DNA of 55,737 bases from Rugosimonospora acidiphila (GTDB lineage Bacteria; Actinomycetota; Actinomycetes; Mycobacteriales; Micromonosporaceae): assembly GCF_039543385.1 (NCBI RefSeq), contig NZ_BAABJQ010000046.1, positions 1 to 55,737 on the forward strand. The letters are read 5' to 3'. A model generated the notes under the pieces. It did no database searches. It had not been told where the DNA came from and was given only the letters and a program-made list of their open reading frames with translations. This document shows positions 44,268 to 52,699 of this stretch, piece after piece. The position numbers and the translations under genes are program-made. The first letter of the stretch is position 1, and the number at the start of each line of letters is the position of its first letter.

Positions 44268-45260
44268 ATGCGGTTCTATCTGCAGAAGGTGCTGTTCTAC
44301 GTCGTCGCCCTCTGGTTCGCCGTGACGTTGAACTTCCTCATCCCCCGGCTGATGCCGGGAAACCCCGTCGACGTGCTCATCTCCAAGATGGGCGCCGCCG
44401 GGCAGCCGGTCACCCCGGCCACCCGCAAGGCACTGGAGATCCAGCTCGGCACCGGCGGCGGGGGCAACTGGTTCGGGCAGTACGGCCAGTACCTCAACGA
44501 CCTGATCCATGGCAATCTCGGTGTGTCCCTGGTCAATTACCCCGCCACGGTCACCCACGTGATCGGTCAGGCGCTGCCCTGGACGATCGCGCTCATCGGC
44601 CTGTCCACGGTGATCGCCTTCCTGCTCGGCGTCGGGCTCGGCATGTTCGCCGGCTGGAGGCGCGGCTCCTGGCTCGACAACCTCATCCCCGCCACCACGG
44701 TGCTTCAGGCCGTACCGTACTTCTGGCTGGCGCTGATCCTGGTCCTGTTCCTGACCCGCTGGCACCAGTGGTTCCCGTACGCCGGGGGCTACGACGTGGC
44801 CTCGACCATGCCCGGCGTGTCGCTCCGGTTCGTCGGCAGCGCCATCTACTACGGCTTCCTGCCGGCCTGCACGATCGTGATCTCCTCGATCGGCGGTTGG
44901 ATGCTCGGCATGCGCAACATGATGGTCGCCACGCTCTCCGAGGACTACGTCGTCGCCGCCGAGGCCAAGGGTCTGCGGCCCCGTCGCGTACGGCTGACCT
45001 ACGCTGCCCGCAACGCCGTGCTGCCCTCGCTGTCGGGCTTCGCCATCTCGCTCGGCTTCGTGGTGGCCGGATCGATCGTCACCGAGCAGGTGTTCAGCTA
45101 TCCCGGCGTCGGCCAGCTGCTCTGGACCTCGGTGTCGAACAACGACTACGCGCTCATGCAGGGCATCTTCCTGGTCATCTCGCTATCCGTGCTCGCCGCG
45201 AACCTCATCGTGGACCTGCTGTACGCGCTCATCGACCCACGTACCCGAGCCCGGGCCTGA
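44268..45260 (+). CDS. ABC importer permease, DppB type
   Basis: A 330-residue inner permease with six predicted membrane helices, the first at residues 8-27 (VLFYVVALWFAVTLNFLIPR). The short RLMPGNPVD after helix 1 is diagnostic of DppB/OppB proteins. The EAA loop that docks the ATPase reads VVAAEAKGLRPRRVRLTYAA. ATG 44268 has GGAG upstream. It works with the next permease gene to form the channel. Confidence 0.95.
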   Translation: MRFYLQKVLFYVVALWFAVTLNFLIPRLMPGNPVDVLISKMGAAGQPVTPATRKALEIQLGTGGGGNWFGQYGQYLNDLIHGNLGVSLVNYPATVTHVIGQALPWTIALIGLSTVIAFLLGVGLGMFAGWRRGSWLDNLIPATTVLQAVPYFWLALILVLFLTRWHQWFPYAGGYDVASTMPGVSLRFVGSAIYYGFLPACTIVISSIGGWMLGMRNMMVATLSEDYVVAAEAKGLRPRRVRLTYAARNAVLPSLSGFAISLGFVVAGSIVTEQVFSYPGVGQLLWTSVSNNDYALMQGIFLVISLSVLAANLIVDLLYALIDPRTRARA

Positions 45261-45283
45261 GCAGAAGGGAAGCGTGAACGAGC

Positions 45284-46258
45284 ATGGCTTCTACCACCTC
45301 TCTCGAGGGAAGCGTGCCGAGCGTCGCACCGAGCCCGGGGCGTACGAGCATCGCCGCGCTGCTGCCCAGCCGGTCTCCCAAGCTCGTCGTCGGCCTGGCG
45401 ATCGCCGGCGTCATCATCGCCTGGGCCATCGTCGGACCGTTCCTGGTGCGGGATCCCAACGCGATCAGCACCGACTGGTTCGCGCATCCGTCGGCCGCAC
45501 ACTGGCTCGGCACCAACCAGACGGGCCAGGACGTCTGGAGCCAGCTGGCCTACGGCACGCGAGGTTCGCTCATCATCGGCTTCGTGGTGGGCATCATCGC
45601 CACCGTGTTCAGCGGCGTGTTCGGCGTCCTCGGCGGGTACATCGGCGGCGCCGTGGACGAGGGCTTCGCCTTGTTCACGAACGTTGTCCTCGTCATCCCC
45701 GGGCTGCCGCTGGTGATCGTGATCGGCAACTACGTGCCGCAGAACCATCGCGGGCTGTTGCTGATCGCGCTCGTACTGACGATAACCAGCTGGGCGGGCT
45801 CCGCCCGGGTGCTCCGGGCCGTCACCCTCAGCCTGCGCAACCGCGACTACGTCGCCGCTTCCCGGGTCTCCGGCGAGAAGACGTGGCGCATCCTGGTCGT
45901 GGAGATCCTGCCCAACCTCGTCCCGGTCATGGCGTCGCAGTTCGTGTTCGCGATCATCTTCGCGATCCTCGGCGAGGCGGGGCTGTCGTTCCTCGGCCTC
46001 GGCGCGAACGGCACGTTCACCCTCGGCACCATGCTGTTCCAGGCGTACAACGACCTCGCGCTCACGCAGGGCGCGTGGTGGTGGTTCGTGCCGCCGGGTC
46101 TCATGATCGCGCTGTTCGGCGCGGCGCTCTCGTTGATCAACTTTTCGATCGACGAGATCATCAATCCCAAGCTGCGCAACTCCACCCGCGCGGCGCGCAG
46201 GAAATGGGGCCTCACCGCCGCGCAGATCCACCGGTTGGAACAGGAGAACCTGAAATGA
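45284..46258 (+). CDS. ABC importer permease, DppC type
   Basis: A 324-residue DppC/OppC permease. It has a cytoplasmic N-terminal extension, a first helix at about residues 35-52, the extracytoplasmic HWLGTNQTGQDVWSQLAYGT signature typical of DppC, and the EAA loop YVAASRVSGEKTWRILVVEI. The start at ATG 45284 lies 24 bp after the previous stop with a weak ribosome site. Its stop overlaps the next start (ATGA). Confidence 0.95.
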   Translation: MASTTSLEGSVPSVAPSPGRTSIAALLPSRSPKLVVGLAIAGVIIAWAIVGPFLVRDPNAISTDWFAHPSAAHWLGTNQTGQDVWSQLAYGTRGSLIIGFVVGIIATVFSGVFGVLGGYIGGAVDEGFALFTNVVLVIPGLPLVIVIGNYVPQNHRGLLLIALVLTITSWAGSARVLRAVTLSLRNRDYVAASRVSGEKTWRILVVEILPNLVPVMASQFVFAIIFAILGEAGLSFLGLGANGTFTLGTMLFQAYNDLALTQGAWWWFVPPGLMIALFGAALSLINFSIDEIINPKLRNSTRAARRKWGLTAAQIHRLEQENLK

Positions 46259-47163
46259 GCGCAGCCACCGAAGGGGGCGCGACCGCAAGCCTCGCCGACC
46301 CGGTCGTGACCATCGAGGACTTCAGCGTCGACTACCTGGGTGCGATGACCGCCCACGCGGTGCGGAACATCAACCTCACGCTCGGCCGTGGCGAGATCCT
46401 GGGGCTCGCGGGTGAGTCCGGTTGCGGCAAGTCGACGCTCGCGTACGGCATCACTCGCCTGCTCAGGCCGCCGGCACTGATCACGTCGGGGCGTGCGTCG
46501 TTCCACCCGCGCGAGGGAGGCACGGTCGACCTCTCCACGCTGCGCGGCAAGCAACTGCGGGCCTTTCGGTGGGACAAGATTTCGATGGTGTTCCAGGGCG
46601 CGATGAACTCGCTCAATCCCGTGATCAACATCCAGGCGCAGCTGGAGGACATCTTCATCACCCACCGACCGCGCATGTCCCGGAGGGACCGCGTGCGCAC
46701 CTCCGGCGACCTGCTCGAACGCGTCGGCGTGGAGCGGTCTCGGCTGAAGTCCTTCCCGCACGAGCTGTCCGGGGGGATGCGCCAGCGCGTCATGATCGCC
46801 ATGGCGATGGCGCTCGGCCCGCAGGTTATGATCATGGATGAGCCCACGACGGCGCTCGACGTCGTCGTGCAACGCGAGATCCTCGACGAGGTCACCCGGC
46901 TGCGCGCGGAGCTCGGTTTCGCGGTGCTTTTCATCACCCACGACCTGCCGCTGTTGTTGGAGATCAGCGACCGGATCGCGGTCATGAAGGCGGGCGAGAT
47001 CGTAGAGCTGGGCGCCGCCCGCAACCTCTACACCGCGCCGCGTAACGACTACACCAAGCGGTTGCTGGCTTCCTTCCCATCGCTGACCGGCGAGCGCGGC
47101 GACTTCATCCGCACGGGCGTCGCCGACATCAGGCTGACCGAGACCGACCAGGAGAAGGTATGA
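46255..47163 (+). CDS. ABC importer ATPase, DppD type
   Basis: A 302-residue ATPase with Walker A GESGCGKST, Q-loop SMVFQGAMNSLNPV, signature LSGGMRQRV, Walker B VMIMDEPTTALD and switch histidine ITHDL. The C terminus has the oligopeptide-type extension YTKRLLASFPSL. It starts in a 4-bp ATGA overlap with the permease and ends in a 4-bp overlap with the repeat reading frame. It should pair with the ATPase after the repeats as a heterodimer. Confidence 0.95.
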   Translation: MSAATEGGATASLADPVVTIEDFSVDYLGAMTAHAVRNINLTLGRGEILGLAGESGCGKSTLAYGITRLLRPPALITSGRASFHPREGGTVDLSTLRGKQLRAFRWDKISMVFQGAMNSLNPVINIQAQLEDIFITHRPRMSRRDRVRTSGDLLERVGVERSRLKSFPHELSGGMRQRVMIAMAMALGPQVMIMDEPTTALDVVVQREILDEVTRLRAELGFAVLFITHDLPLLLEISDRIAVMKAGEIVELGAARNLYTAPRNDYTKRLLASFPSLTGERGDFIRTGVADIRLTETDQEKV

Positions 47164-47471
47164 CTCACCAGGACCACCGCCGCTTGACCGCGGCGCCTCG
47201 TTCCTCGGCGCCGCTGGCGGCGTGGCTCACCAAGAACCGCCGCTTGACCGCGGCGCCTCGTCCCTCGGCGCCGCTGGCGGCATGGCTCACCAAGAACCGC
47301 CGCTTGACCGCGGCGCCTCGTTCCTCGGCGCCGCTGGCGGCATGGCTCACCAAGAACCGCCGCTTGACCGCGGCGCCTCGTCCCTCGGCGCCGCTGGCGG
47401 CATGGCTCATCAAGAACCGCCGCTTGACCGCGGCGCCTCGTTCCTCGGCGCCGCTGGCGGCGGCAGCATGA
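47160..47471 (+). CDS. repeat-encoded reading frame linking the two ATPase genes
   Basis: A 103-residue frame made almost wholly of five 60-bp repeats, giving a basic 20-residue unit with NRRLTAAPR and SAPLAAW. It starts at an ATG overlapping the stop of the first ATPase (ATGA) and stops overlapping the ATG of the second (ATGA). Both ends thus have the geometry of translational coupling. GGAGAAGG lies just upstream of its start. It has no domain. It may be a translated spacer that carries ribosomes to the second ATPase; whether the peptide itself matters is unknown. Confidence 0.5.
   Translation: MTHQDHRRLTAAPRSSAPLAAWLTKNRRLTAAPRPSAPLAAWLTKNRRLTAAPRSSAPLAAWLTKNRRLTAAPRPSAPLAAWLIKNRRLTAAPRSSAPLAAAA
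47161..47460. repeat. five 60-bp tandem repeats between ABC ATPase genes
   Basis: Units begin at 47161, 47221, 47281, 47341 and 47401. Copies 2-5 are nearly identical; copies 1, 3 and 5 have CGTTCCTC where 2 and 4 have CGTCCCTC, which shows a 120-bp higher-order period. Each unit holds an inverted repeat GCGGCGCC-N9-GGCGCCGC able to form a hairpin. Because 60 is divisible by three, frames on both strands run through. Confidence 0.97.
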
Positions 47472-48280
47472 CCACGCTGGAACTGCGCGGCGTCAGCAAG
47501 GAGTACCGGATCCGTGGCGCACGGGGTCGCGAGCGCAAGCTGCTGGCCGTACAGGACGTCAGCTTCACGCTCGAGTCCGGCCGGACGATCGGGCTCGTCG
47601 GGCAGTCCGGGTCGGGCAAGTCCACCATCGCCAAGCTGCTGATGCAGCTCGAACGCCCGACGCGCGGTGAGATCCTGCTCGACGGCGCGCCGATCCGCCG
47701 TCACGGCGCCGGGCTGCGCGAGTACCGGCACCGGGTGCAGATGGTGTTCCAGGACCCGTTCGCGTCGTTGAACCCGTACCACTCGGTCGCCCACCACCTG
47801 CGCCGGCCACTCCAGATCCACGATCGGGCAAGGACCTCGGCGGAGGTGGACGCCGCGGTCGAGCGGCTGCTGGAGCGGGTACGGCTCACTCCCGCCACGC
47901 AGCTGGCGGCGAAGCATCCGCACGAGCTGTCGGGCGGGCAGCGCCAGCGGGTGGCCATCGCCCGCGCCCTCGCGCCCTCGCCGGAGATGCTCGTCGCGGA
48001 CGAGCCGGTGTCGATGCTCGACGTGTCGATCCGCCTGGGCGTGCTCAACCTGCTGGCGCAGTTGCAGCGGGAGGAGAACCTCGGCGTGCTCTACATCACC
48101 CACGATCTCGCCACCGCGCGGCACTTCAGCGACGAGATTCTGGTGATGTACAAGGGTCAGATCGTCGAGCGCGGACCCGCCGACGACGTGATCACCAACC
48201 CTCAGCACCCGTACACCCGCAGGCTGGCCGCGGCGGCGCCCAATCCCGAACTGCGGCTCGGGAACCGCGCCGCGGGATAA
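47468..48280 (+). CDS. ABC importer ATPase, DppF type
   Basis: A 270-residue ATPase with Walker A GQSGSGKST, Q-loop MVFQDPFASLNP, signature ELSGGQRQRV, Walker B VADEPVSMLD and ITHDL, ending with the short oligopeptide-type tail. I choose ATG 47468 because the protein then begins MTTLELRGVSKEY as in the family. In-frame starts at 47222, 47282, 47342 and 47402 would add up to four copies of the repeat-coded MAHQEPPLDRGAS segment and cannot be excluded. No clear ribosome site precedes 47468; coupling to the overlapping upstream frame would explain that. Confidence 0.93.
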   Translation: MTTLELRGVSKEYRIRGARGRERKLLAVQDVSFTLESGRTIGLVGQSGSGKSTIAKLLMQLERPTRGEILLDGAPIRRHGAGLREYRHRVQMVFQDPFASLNPYHSVAHHLRRPLQIHDRARTSAEVDAAVERLLERVRLTPATQLAAKHPHELSGGQRQRVAIARALAPSPEMLVADEPVSMLDVSIRLGVLNLLAQLQREENLGVLYITHDLATARHFSDEILVMYKGQIVERGPADDVITNPQHPYTRRLAAAAPNPELRLGNRAAG

Positions 48281-48319
48281 GTGCGAGGGGTAGGTGCCGT
48301 GGGATGGGTGCCGGCGACG

Positions 48320-48360
48320 GCCACCGCCGGCGGGCGCGGCGCACGCCCGCCGGCGGTGGC
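48320..48360. terminator. strong bidirectional terminator hairpin
   Basis: A perfect 17-bp stem (48320-48336 against 48344-48360) with a 7-base loop separates the convergent importer operon and HAF-repeat gene. It is very GC-rich with no T-run. Confidence 0.88.
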
Positions 48361-48401
48361 GGAGGACCACCGCCGCCGGGCGCGGCCAGGCGCGGGGCGC
48401 G

Positions 48402-49664
48402 TCAGTGACAGGTCCAGCGGACGGCGTGGATGACGCCCTTGGCGTCGACGTCCTGGCCACCGATGATCGAGCCGTCGTCGCTGATGGTGTTAGGGATGGC
48501 AGCGAGCGTCGGCGACGACGTGCTCTGCGGCACCAGGGTCGGCAGCGAGACGATCCCGGTGCTGGGCGTGTACACCGTCGCCGCCAGGTAGGCACCGCTA
48601 CCCACGATCCGCCCCTGGGCGTTTCCCGCGGCGATGGACAGGTTCGCCTGGGGCAGCGGGGCGAACGCCGCGGTGGAGAGGCGGTACAGCACGGGCGTCA
48701 TGCTCTTGCTCTTCTGGTCGGTGACCGTACCGGCCGCGACGATCACGCCGTCCCGGATCGAGTGCACCTCCAGGCCGTTGGCGCCGGCCACGATCCCGGT
48801 GGGTACGGGCAGCAGCTGGTAGCCGCCGCCCGGCCGCCACACGATGCCCCGACTCTCGTCGGAGGTCACGCTCGGCCGGACCGTGCCGACGATGGTGCCG
48901 TCTGAATCCACGTCGTCGGCCTGGCCCATCCAGTTCGGGCCGGGCAGCGGCAGCCGCACGGCCGTCGAGGTCGGCGAGTGCCACACGATGGGGTACTCCA
49001 GCGAGTCCCTCGTGGTCTCGGTGCCGGCGATGATCCCGTTGTCGGCGATCGCCCTGGGCTCGGCGCCGTACGGGCCTTTGAGCTTCGTCAGCCGGCCGTC
49101 CTGGTAGATCCAGCCGGTGCTGTCCAGCCCGGACGGGAACGACACCCCCACCGCGACTCCGGCCGGCGTGATGTCCGTGAGGTCGGGATCGGAGCCCGAC
49201 ATGCTCAGGGTCTGGTACTGCCCGTCGTGCCAGATGATGGGCTGGGTGGGACGACCGTTCTGGTACACCCTCCCGATCAGGTAGTGCCCGGTCGGATCGG
49301 CGCCGCCGACCAGCGCCTCCTGGTTGGTCTGCGGAACCGGCAGCCGGGTCTCGACGCAGGACAGCGACGTGGGGCCGGCCGCCGTGGACGGGGAGGTCGC
49401 GGCCGTGGGCGGGGAGGCGGCGCCGCCCGGCGCGGCCACGACGGACGACGCCGGGCGATCGGGTTCGCGTACCAGATGAAGGACAGTCGGCACGGCCACG
49501 ACGACCGCTACCGCTACCACGGCGCCGGCCGACGCCTGGGCCGTGCGCCGGCGGCGCAGCCGACCGCGCCCCACCCGCATGGCCGTGCCCAGATCGACCG
49601 AGGGTGGCCCGCCCTCGTCATCCCGCAGCCCGAGCAGTGCCTGTACGGTCCGTTCCTCATCCAT
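48402..49664 (-). CDS. membrane protein with HAF-type repeats, likely partner of the adjacent sigma factor
   Basis: A 420-residue protein: about 38 cytoplasmic residues, one membrane helix (AGAVVAVAVVVAVPTVLHLV), a Pro/Ala/Thr/Ser linker, then about 310 outside residues of repeated beta units such as ISDDGSIIGGQDVDAKGVIH and ADNGIIAGTETTRDS. These match the HAF/extracellular-repeat pattern, a likely propeller. The start at ATG 49664 overlaps the sigma stop by 8 bp, so the two are coupled. The cytoplasmic tail (MDEERTVQALLGLRDDEG) could hold the sigma factor, as in one-span anti-sigma proteins, but no zinc anti-sigma motif is present. Confidence 0.8.
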   Translation of the reverse strand: MDEERTVQALLGLRDDEGGPPSVDLGTAMRVGRGRLRRRRTAQASAGAVVAVAVVVAVPTVLHLVREPDRPASSVVAAPGGAASPPTAATSPSTAAGPTSLSCVETRLPVPQTNQEALVGGADPTGHYLIGRVYQNGRPTQPIIWHDGQYQTLSMSGSDPDLTDITPAGVAVGVSFPSGLDSTGWIYQDGRLTKLKGPYGAEPRAIADNGIIAGTETTRDSLEYPIVWHSPTSTAVRLPLPGPNWMGQADDVDSDGTIVGTVRPSVTSDESRGIVWRPGGGYQLLPVPTGIVAGANGLEVHSIRDGVIVAAGTVTDQKSKSMTPVLYRLSTAAFAPLPQANLSIAAGNAQGRIVGSGAYLAATVYTPSTGIVSLPTLVPQSTSSPTLAAIPNTISDDGSIIGGQDVDAKGVIHAVRWTCH

Positions 49665-50181
49665 TCTGCAAACTCCCCATCGCTGCCATCGGATATCCCA
49701 ACCTGTTGAGGGCCTGGCGAACGTTGGCCAGCCCGTGCGACGTCTGGCTTTTCACGGTCCCCGGCGAACAGTTCAGAAGCTCGCTGACCTCCGAGACCGG
49801 CAGGTCGCAGAGGAACCGCAGCACGAGCACGGCGCGCTGCCCGGCCGGCAGAGTGGCCAGCGCCGCGCGCAGCACCGCCCGGTCCTCGGGCCCGGAGCTT
49901 TCCGCGACCCCGTGATCCGGGGGCTGGCTGAACAGGCGTACCCGGGACCAGGGCCGCCGGCCGTTGTCGATGTGGGTGCGGATCACGATCGACCGGACGT
50001 AGGCGTCCAGGCTGGTCGCCTTGCGCGCGTGGTGCCATCGCGCGTACAGCTTGGTCACCGACTCCTGCACCAGGTCGTCGGCTCTGTGGTCGTCACCGCA
50101 GAGCAGATAGGCCAACCGTTTCAGAGCCGGAAGCCGAGCACTGACGTACTCGACGTAATCCTCGTCCGCTTCGGACCGCAC
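49657..50181 (-). CDS. SigE-family (SACE-type) ECF RNA polymerase sigma factor
   Basis: A 174-residue ECF sigma factor. Region 2 is LKRLAYLLCGDDHRADDLVQ, region 4 LPAGQRAVLVLRFLCDLPVS and the helix-turn-helix CSPGTVKSQTSHGLANVRQ. It belongs to the short SigE-family group common in actinomycetes, not to ECF41. The start is GTG 50181 with GGGAGGG upstream. It forms an operon with the overlapping HAF-repeat membrane protein. No recognisable self-promoter is evident in the upstream gap. Confidence 0.93.
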   Translation of the reverse strand: MRSEADEDYVEYVSARLPALKRLAYLLCGDDHRADDLVQESVTKLYARWHHARKATSLDAYVRSIVIRTHIDNGRRPWSRVRLFSQPPDHGVAESSGPEDRAVLRAALATLPAGQRAVLVLRFLCDLPVSEVSELLNCSPGTVKSQTSHGLANVRQALNRLGYPMAAMGSLQNG

Positions 50182-50651
50182 CGCGTACCCTCCCCTGTCT
50201 TGTGCCCCTTAGACGAGACGCACCATGCCCGCGGTTGGCTCGCGGCGCCAAGTTCTCACCGCCGCGCGGCACAACACCACCGTGGAACTGTCGGCCGCAC
50301 CGTGACCGCCCCGGCCCCGCGCCACACCTCCGTCATGATCACGATGCCCGACCTGCACGCCAGCGACGACGTCGCCCCGCTCGCCGTGCGCCGCGTGGCG
50401 TACGACCTCGACCGGGCGGGGTAGCCGGTTCCGGCCGCGCGTGACCCACCGGCGGTGGGCCGGGCCGATCCGGCGGCGCCCGCCGGATACCCGGTCGGGC
50501 CGCGGCGGGTCACAGCCGACACTGCCGCCCCACGGCTCACGACTTCCCGGCGTTGCCCTGCGCGACCGACCGCCGGCGGCCGATGCTGAGCAGGCGCGGC
50601 GGGAGGTCGCCCGGCGGCACCGCCGGCCGGGGTCGGGCGGAGGAGAACGGC
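50182..50651. other. 470-bp gap between divergent sigma factor and fmdB
   Basis: A small frame starting at GTG 50302 and stopping at 50424 could encode about 40 residues (MITMPDLHASDDVAPLAV), but I do not recognise it and it lacks a ribosome site. The part 50430-50640 is extremely GC-rich with short inverted repeats around GTGACCCACCGGCGG. I see no firm promoter for fmdB. Confidence 0.3.
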
Positions 50652-50897
50652 ATGGCGACGTACGAGTACCGGTGCCCGCGTCACGGCGCGTTCGAGGTAC
50701 GGCTGCGGATCGGCGAGGCGTCGGCGAGCGTGCCCTGCGGTACCTGCGGCGGCCAGGCGGCCCGGATCTACTCCGCACCCGGACTCGCCGTCACCCCGCG
50801 GCCGCTGGCCCGGGCGCTGGATCGGGCGGCCCGTACCGCCGAGACGCCGGACGTGGTGACCCGGATTCCGGGCCGGCGACCGGCACGGCGACGTTGA
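50652..50897 (+). CDS. fmdB: FmdB family zinc-ribbon protein
   Basis: An 81-residue putative regulatory protein of the FmdB family. The start MATYEYRCPRHG is diagnostic. Potential metal ligands are Cys8, His11, Cys29 and Cys32 (PCGTCGG), one more His than the all-Cys form. The C terminus is basic and probably disordered. ATG 50652 follows GGAGGAG. It lies 12 bp upstream of the formamidase gene, the classical fmdB-fmdA pairing; its biochemical role is not settled. Confidence 0.88.
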   Translation: MATYEYRCPRHGAFEVRLRIGEASASVPCGTCGGQAARIYSAPGLAVTPRPLARALDRAARTAETPDVVTRIPGRRPARRR

Positions 50898-50909
50898 GAG
50901 GCGGTAGCG

Positions 50910-52163
50910 ATGCCCGAGGTCCTGTTCCCCCTGGACTCCGCGAAGAGGTTCGCGGATCAGCAACTGGTCGGCCACAACCGGTGGCATCCCGACATCCCGG
51001 CCGTGGTGACCGTGCGGCCCGGCCAGTCGTTCCGGGTGCACTGCCGGGAATGGTTCGACGGCGAGATCCACAATGACGACTCCGCGACCGACGTGCGGGA
51101 CGCGCCGCTGTCGATCGTGCACGCGCTCAGCGGGCCGTTCGCCGTGCAGGGGGCCGAGCCCGGCGACCTGCTCGTCGTCGACATCCTCGACCTCGGACCG
51201 ATCCCGCAGGAGGATTCCGGGCCGCTGGCCGGCCAGGGCTGGGGGTACACCGGAATTTTCGCTCGCCAGAACGGCGGCGGCTTCCTGACCGACTACTTCC
51301 CCGACGCGTACAAGGCGGTGTGGGACTTCAGCGGGCAGACGGCGACCTCCCGGCACATTCCCGGGGTCTCCTTCACCGGGATGACCCACCCCGGGCTGAT
51401 GGGTACCGCCCCCTCGGCCGCGCTGCTGGAGAAGTGGAACCGGCGTGAGGCGGCGGTGCGCGCCTCGGATCCCGACCGGGTGCCGCCGCTGTCGCTGCCG
51501 CCCCTGCCGCAGGACGCGATCCTGGGGTCGCTGACCGGCGCCGAGTTCGACCGGGTGGCCGCCGAGGCGGCGCGCACCGCCCCGCCCCGGGAGAACGGCG
51601 GCAACCAGGACATCAAGAACATGACGAAGGGCTCCCGCGTCTTCTACCCGGTGTATGTCCCGGGCGCCAACCTGTCAGTGGGCGACCTGCACTTCTCCCA
51701 GGGCGACGGTGAGATCACGTTCTGCGGCGCGATCGAAATGGGCGGGTTCATCGACCTGCACGTGGATTTGATCAAGGGCGGCATGGACACCTACGGCGTC
51801 GCCGAGAACACCATTATCCTGCCGGGCAACATCCCTCCGCAGTACAGCCGGTGGCTCGCCTTCTCCGGCATCTCGGTCAGTACCGACGGCGAGCAGCGGT
51901 ACCTGGACTCGCAACTGGCGTTCCAGCGCGCCTGCCTGCACGCCATCGACTACCTGACCAAGTTCGGGTACAGCCCGGAGCAGGCGTACCTGATCCTCGG
52001 CGCCGCCCCGATCGAGGGCCGCTTCTCCGGCGTGGTGGACATCCCGAACTCGTGCGCCACGGTCTATTTGCCGACCGAGATCTTCGACTTCGACGTACGC
52101 CCGTCGGCCGACGGGCCGACCCGGATCAACTCCGGCGGCGGCGCGCCGACCGCGAAGTTCTGA
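50910..52163 (+). CDS. fmdA: formamidase / acetamidase
   Basis: A 417-residue FmdA_AmdA amidase, hydrolysing formamide or short amides to ammonia and the acid in the cytoplasm. Typical segments are GRYSxW-like IPPQYSRWLAFSG, the PGANLSVGDLHFSQGDGEI metal/active-site region, and GRFSGVVDIPNSCATVYLP near the end. Length equals the family norm. ATG 50910 has GAGAGG upstream. It is the central gene of an fmdB-fmdA-CMD group, presumably for nitrogen supply. Confidence 0.95.
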   Translation: MPEVLFPLDSAKRFADQQLVGHNRWHPDIPAVVTVRPGQSFRVHCREWFDGEIHNDDSATDVRDAPLSIVHALSGPFAVQGAEPGDLLVVDILDLGPIPQEDSGPLAGQGWGYTGIFARQNGGGFLTDYFPDAYKAVWDFSGQTATSRHIPGVSFTGMTHPGLMGTAPSAALLEKWNRREAAVRASDPDRVPPLSLPPLPQDAILGSLTGAEFDRVAAEAARTAPPRENGGNQDIKNMTKGSRVFYPVYVPGANLSVGDLHFSQGDGEITFCGAIEMGGFIDLHVDLIKGGMDTYGVAENTIILPGNIPPQYSRWLAFSGISVSTDGEQRYLDSQLAFQRACLHAIDYLTKFGYSPEQAYLILGAAPIEGRFSGVVDIPNSCATVYLPTEIFDFDVRPSADGPTRINSGGGAPTAKF

Positions 52164-52188
52164 GCGCGAGCGGGGGAGCGGGGTATCC

Positions 52189-52623
52189 ATGAGCGACACG
52201 TCCGACGCCGGGCAGCAGCGATTCGACCGCGGCATGGGGGTGCTCGAGAGCATCCTCGGGGAATCCGGGCGCGGGATCATCGACAGGCTCGCCGACATCT
52301 CGCCGGAGCTCGCGCGCCAGATCGTGGCGTGGGCCTTCGGCGAGGTGTACCCGAGACCCGCGCTGGCACTGCGCGACCGGCAACTGGTCACCCTGGCGGT
52401 GCTCACCACCCTGGGCGGTACCGAGACCGAGCTGGAGGTGCACCTTCAGGGCGCGCTCACGGTCGGGCTGCGGCCCGAGGAGATCGTCGAGGCGCTGCTG
52501 CACGCGGCGATCTACTGCGGCATGCCCCGGGCGATCAACGCCACCCTGGTGGCGAAGAAGGTGTTCGGCGAGCGCGGCCTGCTGCCGGTGGCGGCGGGGG
52601 ATGGCACCGCCGGCGGAAGCTGA
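52189..52623 (+). CDS. carboxymuconolactone decarboxylase family protein
   Basis: A 144-residue all-helical CMD-family protein. It has RDRQLVTLAVLTTLGGTETE and LHAAIYCGMPRAINA, the helices that line the family's active site. It lacks the CxxC of AhpD, so a peroxidase role is unlikely. ATG 52189 follows GGGGGAG, 25 bp after the formamidase stop, so it should be cotranscribed. True gamma-carboxymuconolactone activity is improbable without protocatechuate genes. Confidence 0.88.
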   Translation: MSDTSDAGQQRFDRGMGVLESILGESGRGIIDRLADISPELARQIVAWAFGEVYPRPALALRDRQLVTLAVLTTLGGTETELEVHLQGALTVGLRPEEIVEALLHAAIYCGMPRAINATLVAKKVFGERGLLPVAAGDGTAGGS

Positions 52624-52699
52624 ACCCGGGGCGCGCCGGCCCGCCGCCCGTCCACGCGGCCCATCCACGCCCGCCCGGTCGCGCCGAGCAGGCGTCGCG

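Noticed and set aside
47161..47460. CRISPR-like array
   Set aside because: Units are contiguous 60-bp repeats with no unique spacers and no cas genes.
47165..48595. Minus-strand frame running through the 60-bp repeats and second ATPase
   Set aside because: It is open only because the repeat unit is a multiple of three without stops; it lies antisense to a clear ATPase.
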